DNA of 63,845 nt from Planctomycetota bacterium (GTDB taxonomy: Bacteria > Planctomycetota > Phycisphaerae > WQYP01). Position numbers and translations under genes: made by a program. The notes below the pieces were generated by a model that was given only the letters and a program-made list of their open reading frames with translations, made no database searches and was not told the DNA's origin. The stretch covers positions 1 through 63,845 of the forward strand of contig JAKAEB010000018.1 of NCBI GenBank assembly GCA_021818445.1. Direction: 5' to 3'. Each line of letters starts with the position of its first letter. Positions within the stretch are counted from its first letter, which is position 1. Positions 37,434 through 47,256 of this stretch are shown piece after piece.

Positions 37434-39086
37434 TCATCGGTCGCTGGCGGCTTGAATGACGTCCACCACAGTCTCATCTAAAAGGGCCCGCGCAGTTGCC
37501 GTTTGATTCAGCTTACGGCTTTTTTCGTCCCAATGGAGATGCGTGATCGTACATTTCCCAGTCTCATACTGGTAAGTTTCGCCATCATCCGCATACAGAT
37601 CAAAGTCCGCATCGGCCCCGGGATAAACCCTCAGCGACGCAACCTTCTGTGGTTGAGAAGTATTGAGAATAGCGCTTCCCAGCGGGACAATCGATCCAGC
37701 GCGTACAAAGATGGGTATGATTTCAATGGGGGCATTTACCTTGATGGTTTGCCCTCCGTGCAGCCGCTCATTGGTCCAGAAGTTATACCAGTCGCAACCT
37801 GATGGCAGATATACCTCGCGGCTGGTTGCTCCCTGCACGGTCACCGGCGCGACCAGAAATGCGGGCCCGAACATATATTCATCAGAAATATTTGCGATGT
37901 TTGGGTCATGGGGAAAATCCATCCACAATGCCCGCATGTAGGGAGCACCAGTTCGATAGGTACGGTAGGCTAGGGAATAGGTGTATGGCAGCAACTGATA
38001 ACGGAAGCGAAGATATTTCTCAAGAATCGGCGTTGCCTCTCGACCGTAAGACCACACCTCGTTGTACCGTCGTTCGCCGTGCGATCGCATCACGGGCTGG
38101 AACACACCCCATTGAAACCAGCGCACATATAACTCGGGGTAGTCCGAATAGGCACCCACCTCATCGGCAGCGCCATTGGGGCTTACAAGCGGCTTGCGTT
38201 CGGGGCGATAGTAGGCATGAATTGGACGCCGGGCATAGCCGCCGATGTCCGTGCACCAGCAGGGCATGCCGCTGGCCGTAAAGTTGAGGCCCGCGGTGAC
38301 AGATCGCCGCAGCATATCCCAGGTGTCCATGATGTCGCTGGACCAGAACACTGTGCCATGCCGCTGGGCACCCAGATAGGCGGCCCGGGCCAGTATTAAC
38401 ACTCTGCGACTATCGCCAAAATCGCGCCGAAAACCATTATACACCGCCCCCGTTTCAAATAATGGGTAAACATTAAAATATCGGTTGCCGCCGCCAATGC
38501 TGTAAAAGTCATGCTCAGGATCAATATCCGGCTCTGTCTCGTCCAGCCAGATATAACTGAAACCGTACTTATGAATGTAGTTATCCCGTATCACGCTCCA
38601 AAACCATTCAGCCGCCTCAGGATTGGTCGGGTCGATGTCCGGGCCGAAATCATTGCCCCACCAGGACTGGTCCGGTGATCCATCGGCCTTCTGGATGAAC
38701 CAACCCTTCCCCTTGAGCATCTGGTAGTAGCGCGAATCCGTCGCGACGTGCGGCCAGACACTGATCATCGTCCGGATGCCCATACGCCCAAGCTCACGAT
38801 TCATCGCCGCCGGATGTGGCCACCGCCTCCGATCCAGATCCATGTTGCCTTCAATGCGAAAGTTCAAAAAGTCCACGACCAGAATATCAAGTGGCAGCTT
38901 TCTATCCCGATATCCGCTCGCCACTTCCATCAATTGCTTCTGAGTCGGATAGATGCATTTACTCTGGATGTAACCATATGCGGTTTTGGGCAGAAGATGG
39001 GCCACTCCCGTCAAGTGCCGATAGCCCTCATAAATGTCATCGGTTTTGTCGCCGGAAATGACGAAAAATGAGATGCTGTTACCCAC
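37434..39086 (-). pseudogene. Glycoside hydrolase family 31, catalytic part only (N-terminal domain missing)
   Basis: A 550-residue frame covering the GH31 (alpha-glucosidase/alpha-xylosidase) barrel and C-terminal beta domains. It begins at the point where the catalytic part normally starts: GNSISFFVISGDKTDDIYEGY corresponds to the end of the N-terminal beta-sandwich, which is absent. The nucleophile Asp lies in IWLDETEPD and the acid/base Asp in CTDIGGY, so the active site is intact. The frame is open upstream to about 39160, in a different frame from the Tat-signal ORF at 39103-39291. No ribosome-binding site supports the GTG at 39086. It is best read as a gene with an internal deletion and frameshift. 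Confidence 0.8.
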
Positions 39087-39102
39087 ATCCGACGTCCATT
39101 TA

Positions 39103-39291
39103 TTATTCGTATCGTCCGCTTTCGTAACGAAAATCAGCCTTATCGTCCTGTCCCGCGGCCTTGGTAACGTCGGCTAAACCAGCGGGTGCGACCGCATAAA
39201 TAGACGTGGAGGCGAGCGTCATCAGGGCGTCGCGCCGGGTTATTAAAACGTGCGGCAGTTTGAACGTTTTCCTGGAAGGAATATTTGCCAT
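39103..39291 (-). pseudogene. Tat signal-peptide fragment of the broken GH31 gene
   Basis: A 62-residue frame with a twin-arginine signal (ITRRDALMTLASTSIYA ... VAPAGLA) that ends shortly after the predicted cleavage site. It lies immediately upstream of the GH31 catalytic frame, in the same direction but another frame. The likely explanation is that this was the N terminus of the same exported enzyme before the beta-sandwich domain was deleted. Confidence 0.6.
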
Positions 39292-39631
39292 CGCTTGATC
39301 GCTCGTGATAAAGGTAATTTCGGCTCGATCGGTTCGCGTCTTATCTCACAGCCGTCAATTTTGACTGGCATAGGGATTGATCGCGCTCGATCCACATCGC
39401 GAGATTACCCAAAGCTACACCCGAGGGAAAAGTGTAACCTCAACATGCCTCCCGACGCAATACAATACTGCTGAACGCTGGGAATTACACCGGCATCCCC
39501 CACCTTTATCGTGCTTGACTTTTGTAGAAGAGCCGCAGAGAGAATAAAAAAAACTAAAAAAATACGAAAGAATGCCCCGCCGCGAGGTTCGCAAAGTTAA
39601 CAGTAACAATATTCGGTATGGGAACGGCCCA

Positions 39632-39660
39632 TTTAGCCGCCGGGCTTGTCCCGGCACGCT
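39632..39660 (+). repeat. REP-like palindrome, family A (copy 2)
   Basis: TTTAG plus the CCGCCGGGCTTGTCCCGGC hairpin, as at 14984 and 41637; the right end here reads CACGCT. It is preceded by GGCCCA and by a diverged TTCGCAAAGTTAA block that also precedes copy 3. Confidence 0.65.
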
Positions 39661-39755
39661 CCCACTCGACGAAAATCCTTCGCGTCCTTGGCTCTCAGCG
39701 GTTCAGATAGGTACCTTGATTCACCGCATTGATGGCGGGGTTTCCCGCCCACCCG

Positions 39756-39784
39756 TACATAGCTCCGGGCTTGCCCGGAGTTGC
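39756..39784 (-). repeat. REP-like palindrome, family B (copy 2)
   Basis: This is the exact inverted copy of the 29-bp unit at 16547-16575, a hairpin with core CTCCGGGCTTGCCCGGAG. It directly precedes the left copy of the ~230-bp repeat. Confidence 0.7.
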
Positions 39785-39786
39785 TT

Positions 39787-40012
39787 AATTGTCATGATGT
39801 GGCCAATAATTCGCATTTGATCCTGCGCCACGACCTCTGTGGCTCTTTTCTCTGCGCGCCAAAAAACAAACAAATATCATCATGCCAACGGCATGATACA
39901 TTATGTCACACAGAGAAGAGTTACGATCTCGCGATGAGCCACGCAGAGAATTAAAAAAATACGACATCACGCCGCGCCCAGACATCGCGCTCTTGGCGCT
40001 TGGCGGTGCAAA
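39787..40012 (+). repeat. ~230-bp intergenic repeat, left copy
   Basis: It begins AATTGTCATGATGTGGCCAAT and ends in GGCGGTGCAAA. Relative to the right copy (41338-41572) it contains two long identical blocks. One is about 39 bp around the palindrome CATGCCAACGGCATG and CATTATGTCACACAGAGA. The other is about 35 bp around GAATTAAAAAAATACGACAT. The remainder differs by substitutions and small indels. Confidence 0.75.
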
Positions 40013-40049
40013 TAATTACCCTGATTCACCGCGAAGCGGCTGTGTTGGT

Positions 40050-41255
<1,206 letters not shown>

Positions 41256-41337
41256 GCGTTTCTTTTCCACCGATTTCAACATACAAGGGCGCGGAGGACG
41301 CCAAGAAACGCCAAGCATATTGGATATGGGCCTGCCC

Positions 41338-41572
41338 AATTGTCGTGATGCGGCCAATATTGCGTGAATGATCCTATGAGACAACCTCTGTGTCTCTTTT
41401 TCTCTGCGCGCCGAAAAATAAACATCATCATGCCAACGGCATGATACATTATGTCACACAGAGAGATTGTTATGATCTCGCGCAGAGCCTCGGAGCCACG
41501 GAGAGAATTAAAAAAATACGACATCACGCCGCGCCCAGTCTTCGCGCTCTTCGCGCTCTTGGCGGTGCAAAC
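41338..41572 (+). repeat. ~230-bp intergenic repeat, right copy
   Basis: Same orientation as 39787-40012 on the other side of the IS. It carries a tandem TTCGCGCTC (TTCGCGCTCTTCGCGCTC) where the left copy has CGCTCTTGGCGC. A diverged fragment of the end of this repeat, GGCGGTGCCAACTGG...TTCACGGCAGTGA, is also present near 57740-57770. Confidence 0.75.
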
Positions 41573-41636
41573 TCGTTTCCCTCACCGCAGTGTTCGCAAA
41601 GTTAAAACTTAAAACATTTGATATGAGAACGCCCCA

Positions 41637-41665
41637 TTTAGCCGCCGGGCTTGTCCCGGCGCGCT
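41637..41665 (+). repeat. REP-like palindrome, family A (copy 3)
   Basis: TTTAG plus CCGCCGGGCTTGTCCCGGCG with GCGCT at the right end; same orientation as the copies at 14984 and 39632. It is preceded by ATGAGAACGCCCCA, close to ATGGGAACGGCCCA at copy 2. Confidence 0.65.
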
Positions 41666-41863
41666 AACGCATGACGCATTCGTGTGCGAAAGAATCTCCA
41701 CGTTTTCGTTGCACCCCGCACCCCCGCGCGTTATGTTCCCAGTTATTGATTCCAGTTGTGAGGCTGGTTGATGGTCGTAGTTAATGAAAAAATAATCGGT
41801 CGGCGTTCCGGGTTTGGTGCATGTTGGGATCAAAACGGGGCGGCCGGATGGGTCATGCATCGT

Positions 41864-41891
41864 CACGCGTGCACCATGCACGCGGCTAAAT
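41864..41891 (+). repeat. REP-like palindrome, family C (copy 2)
   Basis: CGCGTGCACCATGCACGCGGCTAAAT, that is a stem GCGTGCA/TGCACGC followed by GGCTAAAT, matching the arrangement at 14906-14933 with compensating changes in the stem. Confidence 0.5.
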
Positions 41892-42083
41892 GGGGTGGCG
41901 GCAGGCTTTTTACCCGCCCAGTGGCCAAGGTTACGGTGGGACTGCCCGATTTTTCAATAAACGGTAACAGGCCGTTTGTGGGCGTCTCCGAGAATAGGGT
42001 AAAATGCGCTCGCTGCGAGTGTGCTGGCCAGTTCGGACGGGGCAGGTTTGCGGCAAGATAACTGAGATTATGGACTCGACCTG

Positions 42084-42344
42084 ATGCCGACCATCAGCTT
42101 ATTTTTTGGGATCATCATCCGGATGTATTACGATGACCATGCCCCACCTCGTTTTCACGCCTATTATCAGGAGCATTCAGTTGTGATCCTGATTGATACG
42201 TTGGAAGTTCGTGATGGCCGTCTGCCGCGAAGGGCGATGGCGATGGTGCTTGAGTGGGCGGCTTTGCATCGACAGGAACTATTGACTGACTGGGTTTTGG
42301 CCGCAGAACACAAGCCCCTCAGGCAGATTGATCCTCTGGAGTAA
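42084..42344 (+). CDS. DUF4160-family protein
   Basis: An 86-residue protein that matches DUF4160 across its length: MPTISLFFGIIIRMYYDDHAPPRFHAYY, then IDTLEVRDGRLPRRAMAMVLEWAALHRQELLTDW. DUF4160 genes are commonly paired with DUF2442 genes and the pair is suspected, not proven, to be a toxin-antitoxin module. The ATG has no strong ribosome-binding site. The next gene starts 6 nt after its stop. Confidence 0.9.
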   Translation: MPTISLFFGIIIRMYYDDHAPPRFHAYYQEHSVVILIDTLEVRDGRLPRRAMAMVLEWAALHRQELLTDWVLAAEHKPLRQIDPLE

Positions 42345-42350
42345 TGAGCG

Positions 42351-42611
42351 ATGAATCATAAAAGGGTAAAACTTGCACGTGCGATCTCCGGCTACAGGCT
42401 CGAGGTCGAGTTTGCGGATGGCCTTCGGGGCGATTTGGATTTGGCTAGCCGACTATTCGGGGAGGTATTTGAACCACTGCGCGATGAGAAGCTTTTTGCC
42501 CAGGTGTATGTGGACGAGTTTGGGGTGGTATGTTGGCCAAACGGGGCTGATTTGGCACCAGACGCACTCTATGATCGCGTAGCCGCGGGCCGTGGTAAAA
42601 CTCTGACGTAG
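42351..42611 (+). CDS. DUF2442-family protein
   Basis: An 86-residue partner of the DUF4160 gene. The DUF2442 fold is seen in VEFADGLRGDLDLASRLFGEVFEPLRDEKLFAQVYVDEF followed by VVCWPNGADLAPDALYDRV. It often acts as the DNA-binding or antitoxin-like partner in predicted modules, but biochemical evidence is sparse. It is translationally close-coupled to the previous gene, with a 6-nt gap. Confidence 0.9.
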   Translation: MNHKRVKLARAISGYRLEVEFADGLRGDLDLASRLFGEVFEPLRDEKLFAQVYVDEFGVVCWPNGADLAPDALYDRVAAGRGKTLT

Positions 42612-42627
42612 CGATTGGGATTTTTGT

Positions 42628-43582
42628 ATGGTTGCAGTTGGTGAGAAACTGGTGCGGGGAGAAGAGCCGCCCGCCATTGCACGGGTGTGGTACGGGCATC
42701 TTGCCTACCCCGCGCGGCAGAAAAAGCGTGGCGCCAAAATCTCGCCACCCGATTTGCGTTTGTACTTTAAGCAGGATGCCAACTGGAATCCCGATACGCG
42801 GTTCCGTTTCGCATCGGGATTTCGCCCTCCCTGGCTCAACACGACGGGATTTGTTGGCTACAACAGCACGACGCAAAGCTGGGGTGTGGTGCAGCGTTAC
42901 GTGTACAGCCCGTATGGCAGTGTGACGATATTAAATGCGGACTTTTCGGCAACCCCGTCCGGCACGGTGCCAATGGTTAATAATTTGTATCAGGGCATGA
43001 CGCTGGATGCGGTAACAGGTTTATATTATGAACGCTACCGCGATTACAGTGCAGCGCTTGGACGGTGGATGGAGCAGGACCCGGCACAGTATGTGAATGG
43101 GGCGAATGCGTATCAATTCGTCCAAAGCAGCCCGGTGGGGAATGTGGATGCTGAAGGGTTGTGGTACACGACGGTATTTGGGCCGCTGGGCCCCCTATTA
43201 CGCTCCGAACCTCGGCGGATGCGTAATAGGGTTCGAGCACATCGTAACGCCGAGCTGGTACAACGACATTTTTGGAACACCGCGCATTCGGACATATTAC
43301 ACCTATTATTCCCTGAATTCGGGAATAACGTGGTCGCCCCAAAATTGCAGGCCCGGCTTCCCCGGCCGTTGCTTCACCGACAACGAACTTGAGCAATTAA
43401 AGCTCGCTTACGCCCACGCTATCCTCGTCGAAGAGGGGGTTCAGGCGCTGAAGGCCACACAATACACTGAAATTGAGGATGCCTTTTTTGGCATAGGCAG
43501 TGCCGGGGCTGGCGACATGGGGTCCGACTCAATTTCGGCGAGTATTTCTGGCATCGGTAGCGTGCACGGGGTATCACATTGA
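42628..43582 (+). pseudogene. Rhs/YD-repeat C-terminal fragment with frameshift
   Basis: The first frame (42628-43392) carries the end of an Rhs core: VVQRYVYSPYGSVTIL, then LYQGMTLDAVTGLYYERYRDYSAALGRWMEQDPAQYVNGANAYQFVQSSPVG and the core boundary NVDAEGL (for DPxGL). Directly after, at a run of five C (43191-43195), the protein-like sequence continues in the +1 frame: PYYAPNLGGCVIGFEHIVTPSWYNDIFG and on to 43582, about 130 residues that would be the variable C-terminal domain. The N-terminal thousand-plus residues of a normal Rhs protein are absent, and residues before about 42850 look like translated intergenic repeat. It is therefore an orphan, probably inactive fragment. Confidence 0.72.
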
Positions 43583-43622
43583 GCCTCGGGCCGCCGGCTA
43601 AAGTCCTGGGAGGTACTGGCAG

Positions 43623-44246
43623 ATGAATAACGAAACACCCAGCGGTAAACCTCATCGTGTCTGGCAGTTATATGTCGTGGCAATGATTTCAGGCGTTTGT
43701 TTCAGCGCTGCCACGTGGATTATAGTTCGAGAGGTGTCCAGAGCGTCACGAATATCGGAGAGCCTCGTTCGCTACGACCGAAAATGGGAAGCCAACGTAT
43801 TCTTCGGCGGGGGACGGTCCGCCCAAGCCGTCGCAGACCACAAGATATTCTTGGCGCTGAAGCGAGCGCGTGGCAGTACCATAGATCGGCCAATCGTATG
43901 CTCTGCCAACCTCGATATCAATTACGCCCCGGGCGGAGATGCTCGAAAAGCGGCCCTGATGATTTTCTGGATCGGAGACCGGCCCGGCGCTGACGCGATT
44001 TTGCTAAGGCTGGATACGCACCTCCAACATTTGCGGCAGGAAATACCGCTTGGTAGATGGCAGGTTTCTGCCAACAAGATATCGTCGCGAAGCGGCGTGG
44101 TCTACGACGCGGTGGTCGTGCTACCAACGGCGTGTATGTCCTGCCTGCCCCCCAAGGGATCGTTGGCGCAGTTTCGCGCTGCAGTCGCGACCGCGCTGGG
44201 GGGCAAACGGACCTCCAACTGGTACCCACTCTCAAAGGGGATGTAG
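43623..44246 (+). CDS. Membrane-anchored protein of unknown function
   Basis: A 207-residue protein with one N-terminal transmembrane helix (about residues 14-35) and a soluble domain I do not recognise. Cysteines occur at CSAN and CMSC. ATG 43623 follows GGAGGTACTGGCAG. It comes 40 bp after the Rhs C-terminal fragment in the same direction, the usual place for an immunity or accessory gene, but no immunity family is recognised and this role is only positional. Confidence 0.55.
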   Translation: MNNETPSGKPHRVWQLYVVAMISGVCFSAATWIIVREVSRASRISESLVRYDRKWEANVFFGGGRSAQAVADHKIFLALKRARGSTIDRPIVCSANLDINYAPGGDARKAALMIFWIGDRPGADAILLRLDTHLQHLRQEIPLGRWQVSANKISSRSGVVYDAVVVLPTACMSCLPPKGSLAQFRAAVATALGGKRTSNWYPLSKGM

Positions 44247-44469
44247 CCGGTCCTTCGGCTATATTCCATCCCCTAATCTCGTAGCCCGAATATCGCACCA
44301 GTATTAGCAAAAAAAGTCTGGCGGCCTCAGTTTCAGGTACCACGCCTATTGTTTTTATAATTATCGCGGATAGAACCCAGTACACCATCGCCTGAACGCG
44401 CTTGCCTATGTTCCCGCTCCATGGGGCCGCACTTTCTTTGCCCGTAGACCGAACGCGTCGCCGCTTAAA

Positions 44470-45435
44470 TCACTCCGCATTTTGTGTGGCTGCTGCGCCC
44501 ACGCAAAGGTACAGCACCGCCATGCGCACCGCCAGGCCATTGGATACCTGTCGCAGTATGGCGGATTTGGGGCCGTCGGCGACGGCAGAACTTATTTCCA
44601 GCCCGCGATTCATAGGGCCCGGATGCAGCACCAATACATCCGGTTTGCAGCGCGCCAGGCGGGCAGCGGTAAGCCCGAAGAAATGGTGATATTCACGCAC
44701 CGATGGGAATGCGGCCGATGTAAGGCGTTCAAACTGCACGCGCAGCATGTTGACCACGTCCACATGCGGCAGCACGGCATCGAGGTCGTGGCTCACCGAT
44801 ACGCCAAGCTTTTCCATCGATTTGGGACACATGGTGCTCGGGCCGACCAGCGTCACTTTGGCTCCCAGTTTGGTTAACGCCCACAAATTGCTTCGTGCCA
44901 CACGGGAATGGATGATGTCGCCAACAATCGCGGCGTGAATATCCGATATTTTGCGGCCGGTTTTGCGGAGTGATTCTTGAATGGTAAACACATCCAGAAG
45001 CCCTTGGGTGGGGTGTTCATGCGCGCCGTCCCCGGCATTGATCACGCTGCACGAGACCTGACGGCTAAGCACCTCCGGTGTGCCGCTGCTGCGGTGGCGG
45101 ATCACAATGGCATCGACACCCATAGCTTCAATGTTGCGGGCTGTATCGGCCAGCGTTTCACCTTTACTGACACTGCTGGTGGAAACGGCAAAATCCACCA
45201 CATCGGCGCTTAAACGCTGGGCGGCCAGACGAAAGCTGGTGCGCGTACGGGTTGAATCTTCAAAAAACAGGTTCACCACCACCTTCCCGCGCAGCGCGGG
45301 TACCTTTTTAATACTGCGGGTGGAAACCTCCTTCAGTGCCTGCGCGGTATCAAGCAGGGCGGTTATTTCCTGGACGGAAAGTTGCTCAAGGGTGAGCAGG
45401 TGGGGGCGCGTCCAATGTTGCTGGGCTAATGTCAC
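44470..45435 (-). CDS. pyrB: Aspartate carbamoyltransferase, catalytic subunit
   Basis: A 321-residue enzyme that forms carbamoyl aspartate, the second step of pyrimidine synthesis. The carbamoyl phosphate site FFEDSTRTRTSF, the second-site loop residues in SKGETLADT, the HPTQGLLD motif and HPGPMNRGLEI are intact. The start is GTG 45435, overlapping the pyrR stop by 4 bp (GTGA), so translation is coupled. No regulatory subunit gene follows within the window. Confidence 0.95.
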   Translation of the reverse strand: MTLAQQHWTRPHLLTLEQLSVQEITALLDTAQALKEVSTRSIKKVPALRGKVVVNLFFEDSTRTRTSFRLAAQRLSADVVDFAVSTSSVSKGETLADTARNIEAMGVDAIVIRHRSSGTPEVLSRQVSCSVINAGDGAHEHPTQGLLDVFTIQESLRKTGRKISDIHAAIVGDIIHSRVARSNLWALTKLGAKVTLVGPSTMCPKSMEKLGVSVSHDLDAVLPHVDVVNMLRVQFERLTSAAFPSVREYHHFFGLTAARLARCKPDVLVLHPGPMNRGLEISSAVADGPKSAILRQVSNGLAVRMAVLYLCVGAAATQNAE

Positions 45436-45992
45436 GATGTGGCCCTTTCCTTTTTGGCATTTGGTTTGATGACCACCCGGTCCAGAGCATCCATTGGTTT
45501 AAGCTCAACAACTATAACGGAATGACGATCCACATTGACCCGCTCTCCGACAAAATCCGCGGCAATCGGATATTCCCGGCCCATGCGGTCAAAAAGCACC
45601 GCAAGCCGGATGAATTGCGGGCGGCCAAAATCGACCATGGCGTCTAAAGCGGCGCGTACGGACCGACCGGTAAATAGCACATCGTCAACCAATATCACGG
45701 GTCGATCGTCGAGCCGAAAATTCATCTCGGTTCCCAACGGGATCGTCAGCGGTGCGCGCATGGCGTCATCGCGATACAGCGTAATATCCAAAGCCCCCAC
45801 GGGCGGCTTGAATTTTAGTTGGGGCGACAGGCGGTCGCTCAGACGGCTGGCTAAAATCTCACCCCGGCGACGGATGCCCACCAAGGCCAGTTTCGATATA
45901 TCCGCCGATTCTGCGAGCAAATTGGCCAAAATTTGATCGCTGATGTTATTTAGCGCTTTATCAATTTGTGCAGCGTTCATCAGCGGTTTCAT
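45432..45992 (-). CDS. pyrR: PyrR-type bifunctional regulator / uracil phosphoribosyltransferase
   Basis: A 186-residue PRTase with the PRPP-binding loop VILVDDVLFTGRSVRAALDA and the family segments ALVGIRRRGEILA, DITLYRDD and GREYPIAADFVGERV. In Firmicutes PyrR binds pyr mRNA to cause attenuation and also makes UMP from uracil. Starts at 45992 or 45980 give the normal length; the open frame to 46115 passes through a TATAAT box and was rejected. The mRNA appears to have almost no leader, which speaks against attenuation of this operon. Confidence 0.9.
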   Translation of the reverse strand: MKPLMNAAQIDKALNNISDQILANLLAESADISKLALVGIRRRGEILASRLSDRLSPQLKFKPPVGALDITLYRDDAMRAPLTIPLGTEMNFRLDDRPVILVDDVLFTGRSVRAALDAMVDFGRPQFIRLAVLFDRMGREYPIAADFVGERVNVDRHSVIVVELKPMDALDRVVIKPNAKKERATS

Positions 45993-46001
45993 CAGGTGGG
46001 G

Positions 46002-46007
46002 ATTATA
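46002..46007 (-). promoter_or_regulatory. Putative -10 box of pyrRB
   Basis: TATAAT on the minus strand ends 9 nt before the ATG at 45992, so transcription would start within a few bases of the start codon. No good -35 box is seen 17 bp upstream. Confidence 0.45.
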
Positions 46008-46151
46008 ACGTGCAATCTCGATGGATGCCCGTCGGTAAGTTGGTATGGGCTTTATGCGGGGCGATCGGCCAGTGAAACGCGTCAAATTAAATGGCGGCTC
46101 GGAGTCGCTTGTCAATACCGTTACTGGAATTTACCATAATGCTTGCTGAAA

Positions 46152-46224
46152 GGGGGCGTAGCTCAACTGGTAGAGCGCTGCCTTTGCAAGGCAGAGGTTA
46201 CCGGTTCGAACCCGGTCGTCTCCA
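46152..46224 (+). tRNA. tRNA-Ala (anticodon TGC)
   Basis: A 73-nt cloverleaf: acceptor arm GGGGGCG/CGTCTCC with discriminator A, D arm GCTC/GAGC, anticodon arm CTGCC/GGCAG enclosing TTTGCAA (anticodon TGC) and T arm ACCGG/CCGGT around TTCGAAC. The G3-T70 pair, the key alanine identity element, is present. The 3' CCA is not encoded. Confidence 0.97.
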
Positions 46225-46311
46225 TCCCCTGTGGATTAGCCCTTTGGCAATTTGGTCGGCACTGATGAAGGCAAATTGAGTCGCACGGCGGACTCCCTTA
46301 CCATCTTCACA

Positions 46312-47256
46312 ATGATCTATGGTAAATATGCAGCGCGAATGTTGACTGTGATGGCGCTTATCGGTGTTGGGCTGACGGTGTTATCAGGGTGTCATGCCAA
46401 ATCGCACCATTACGTATTCAAAAGCAAATCGGGCCATGAAGTGCCGCGAATTGTCAGCACCGTGCCCGCCGCCACCCAGATACTTTTACAACTGCGGGCC
46501 GGCAGGTCGCTGGTTGCCGTTTCCACCTATGATAAGCCCCTACTCGCCGGCCGATGGCGAAAGCTTCCAGTTATCGGCAATTATCTCAGGCTTAATACAG
46601 AATTGATGACTGAACTTCATCCCAGCCGTCTCATCCTGCAGATCGATCCAGCGCTTATTCCCGCCGACATCCGCAGTTTATGCCACCGCCTTGATTGCCG
46701 CATTATCGATATTAAACTCAATTCTGTGGCCGACCTGGAACATACAACACTGCGACTCGGGGCGGCTGCCGGCTGTGTGGGGCGAGCGCGGCTTGCTGTG
46801 GTTAAACTCGCTCGCGAAATAAGGGTGATAACGCGGCAGGCCGCCCGGGTGCCGATCGTTCCCGTGATATACTGTCTATCCACCAATCCACTGCGAATCG
46901 TCGGGGGGAAAAATTTTATGGATGATGAACTGCGCCTCGCCGGCGGAAGAAATGTGGGGCGTCAATTGGGTGACGGCTTTCCCAAAATTACCCATGCAGA
47001 GTTGCTGCGACTCAACGCAAAAAAAATTCTGGTCTGGCATCCTGAATCTGTCTTTCATCATGCTTACCGGTGGCTGCAGCGGCGATACGGTGGCAGGGTG
47101 TGCCGCATAGCCTGGCCCGATGCCGATTTGCTTACACTAAGCGTGGTGCACAAAATCCGGCGTATCAACCTGCTTATCCATGCGCCAGCGACGGATCGGG
47201 CCGGAGCCGAGTCTGCTCCGGCGCTACACCAGGAAAGAAAGCGACGGCCGGCATGA
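46312..47256 (+). CDS. ABC-transporter substrate-binding lipoprotein (BtuF/FepB type)
   Basis: A 314-residue periplasmic binding protein. A lipoprotein signal ends in the lipobox VLSGC (Cys about residue 29). The two-lobed helical-backbone fold is recognisable from PRIVSTVPAATQILLQL, VIGNYLRLNTELMTELHPSRLIL, and the C-terminal KITHAELLRLNAKKILVW. This class binds cobalamin, haem or ferric siderophores. ATG 46312 is chosen; ATG 46339 is an alternative. It overlaps the permease gene by 4 bp (ATGA). The tRNA gene lies just upstream, leaving no room for a cobalamin riboswitch between them. Confidence 0.88.
   Translation: MIYGKYAARMLTVMALIGVGLTVLSGCHAKSHHYVFKSKSGHEVPRIVSTVPAATQILLQLRAGRSLVAVSTYDKPLLAGRWRKLPVIGNYLRLNTELMTELHPSRLILQIDPALIPADIRSLCHRLDCRIIDIKLNSVADLEHTTLRLGAAAGCVGRARLAVVKLAREIRVITRQAARVPIVPVIYCLSTNPLRIVGGKNFMDDELRLAGGRNVGRQLGDGFPKITHAELLRLNAKKILVWHPESVFHHAYRWLQRRYGGRVCRIAWPDADLLTLSVVHKIRRINLLIHAPATDRAGAESAPALHQERKRRPA

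Larger units (their letters stand above)
39292..40039. other. Repeat-rich non-coding region left of the IS110 element
   Basis: About 750 bp with no gene. It contains fragments shared with other places in the window: a TTCGCAAAGTTAA block followed by a family A palindrome, a GATGGCGGGGTTTCCCGCC hairpin followed by a family B palindrome, and the left copy of the ~230-bp repeat. The order of these modules differs from that on the right side of the IS, so this is a mosaic. Confidence 0.55.
41257..42083. other. Repeat-rich non-coding region right of the IS110 element
   Basis: No gene is supported. It contains a GCGGAGGACGCCAAGAA-type block, the right copy of the ~230-bp repeat, a TTCGCAAAGTTAAAA block leading into family A copy 3, and family C copy 2. 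Between 41666 and 41860 nothing recognisable is seen. Confidence 0.5.

Noticed and set aside
42628..42850. Upstream part of the Rhs fragment as genuine protein
   Set aside because: It includes an inverted ACGGGCATCTTGCC-type intergenic palindrome and lacks YD repeats, so it is more likely translated non-coding DNA.
46225..46311. Cobalamin riboswitch before the BtuF-type gene
   Set aside because: The tRNA gene ends only 87 bp upstream and no B12-box-like sequence is visible, so a full riboswitch cannot fit.
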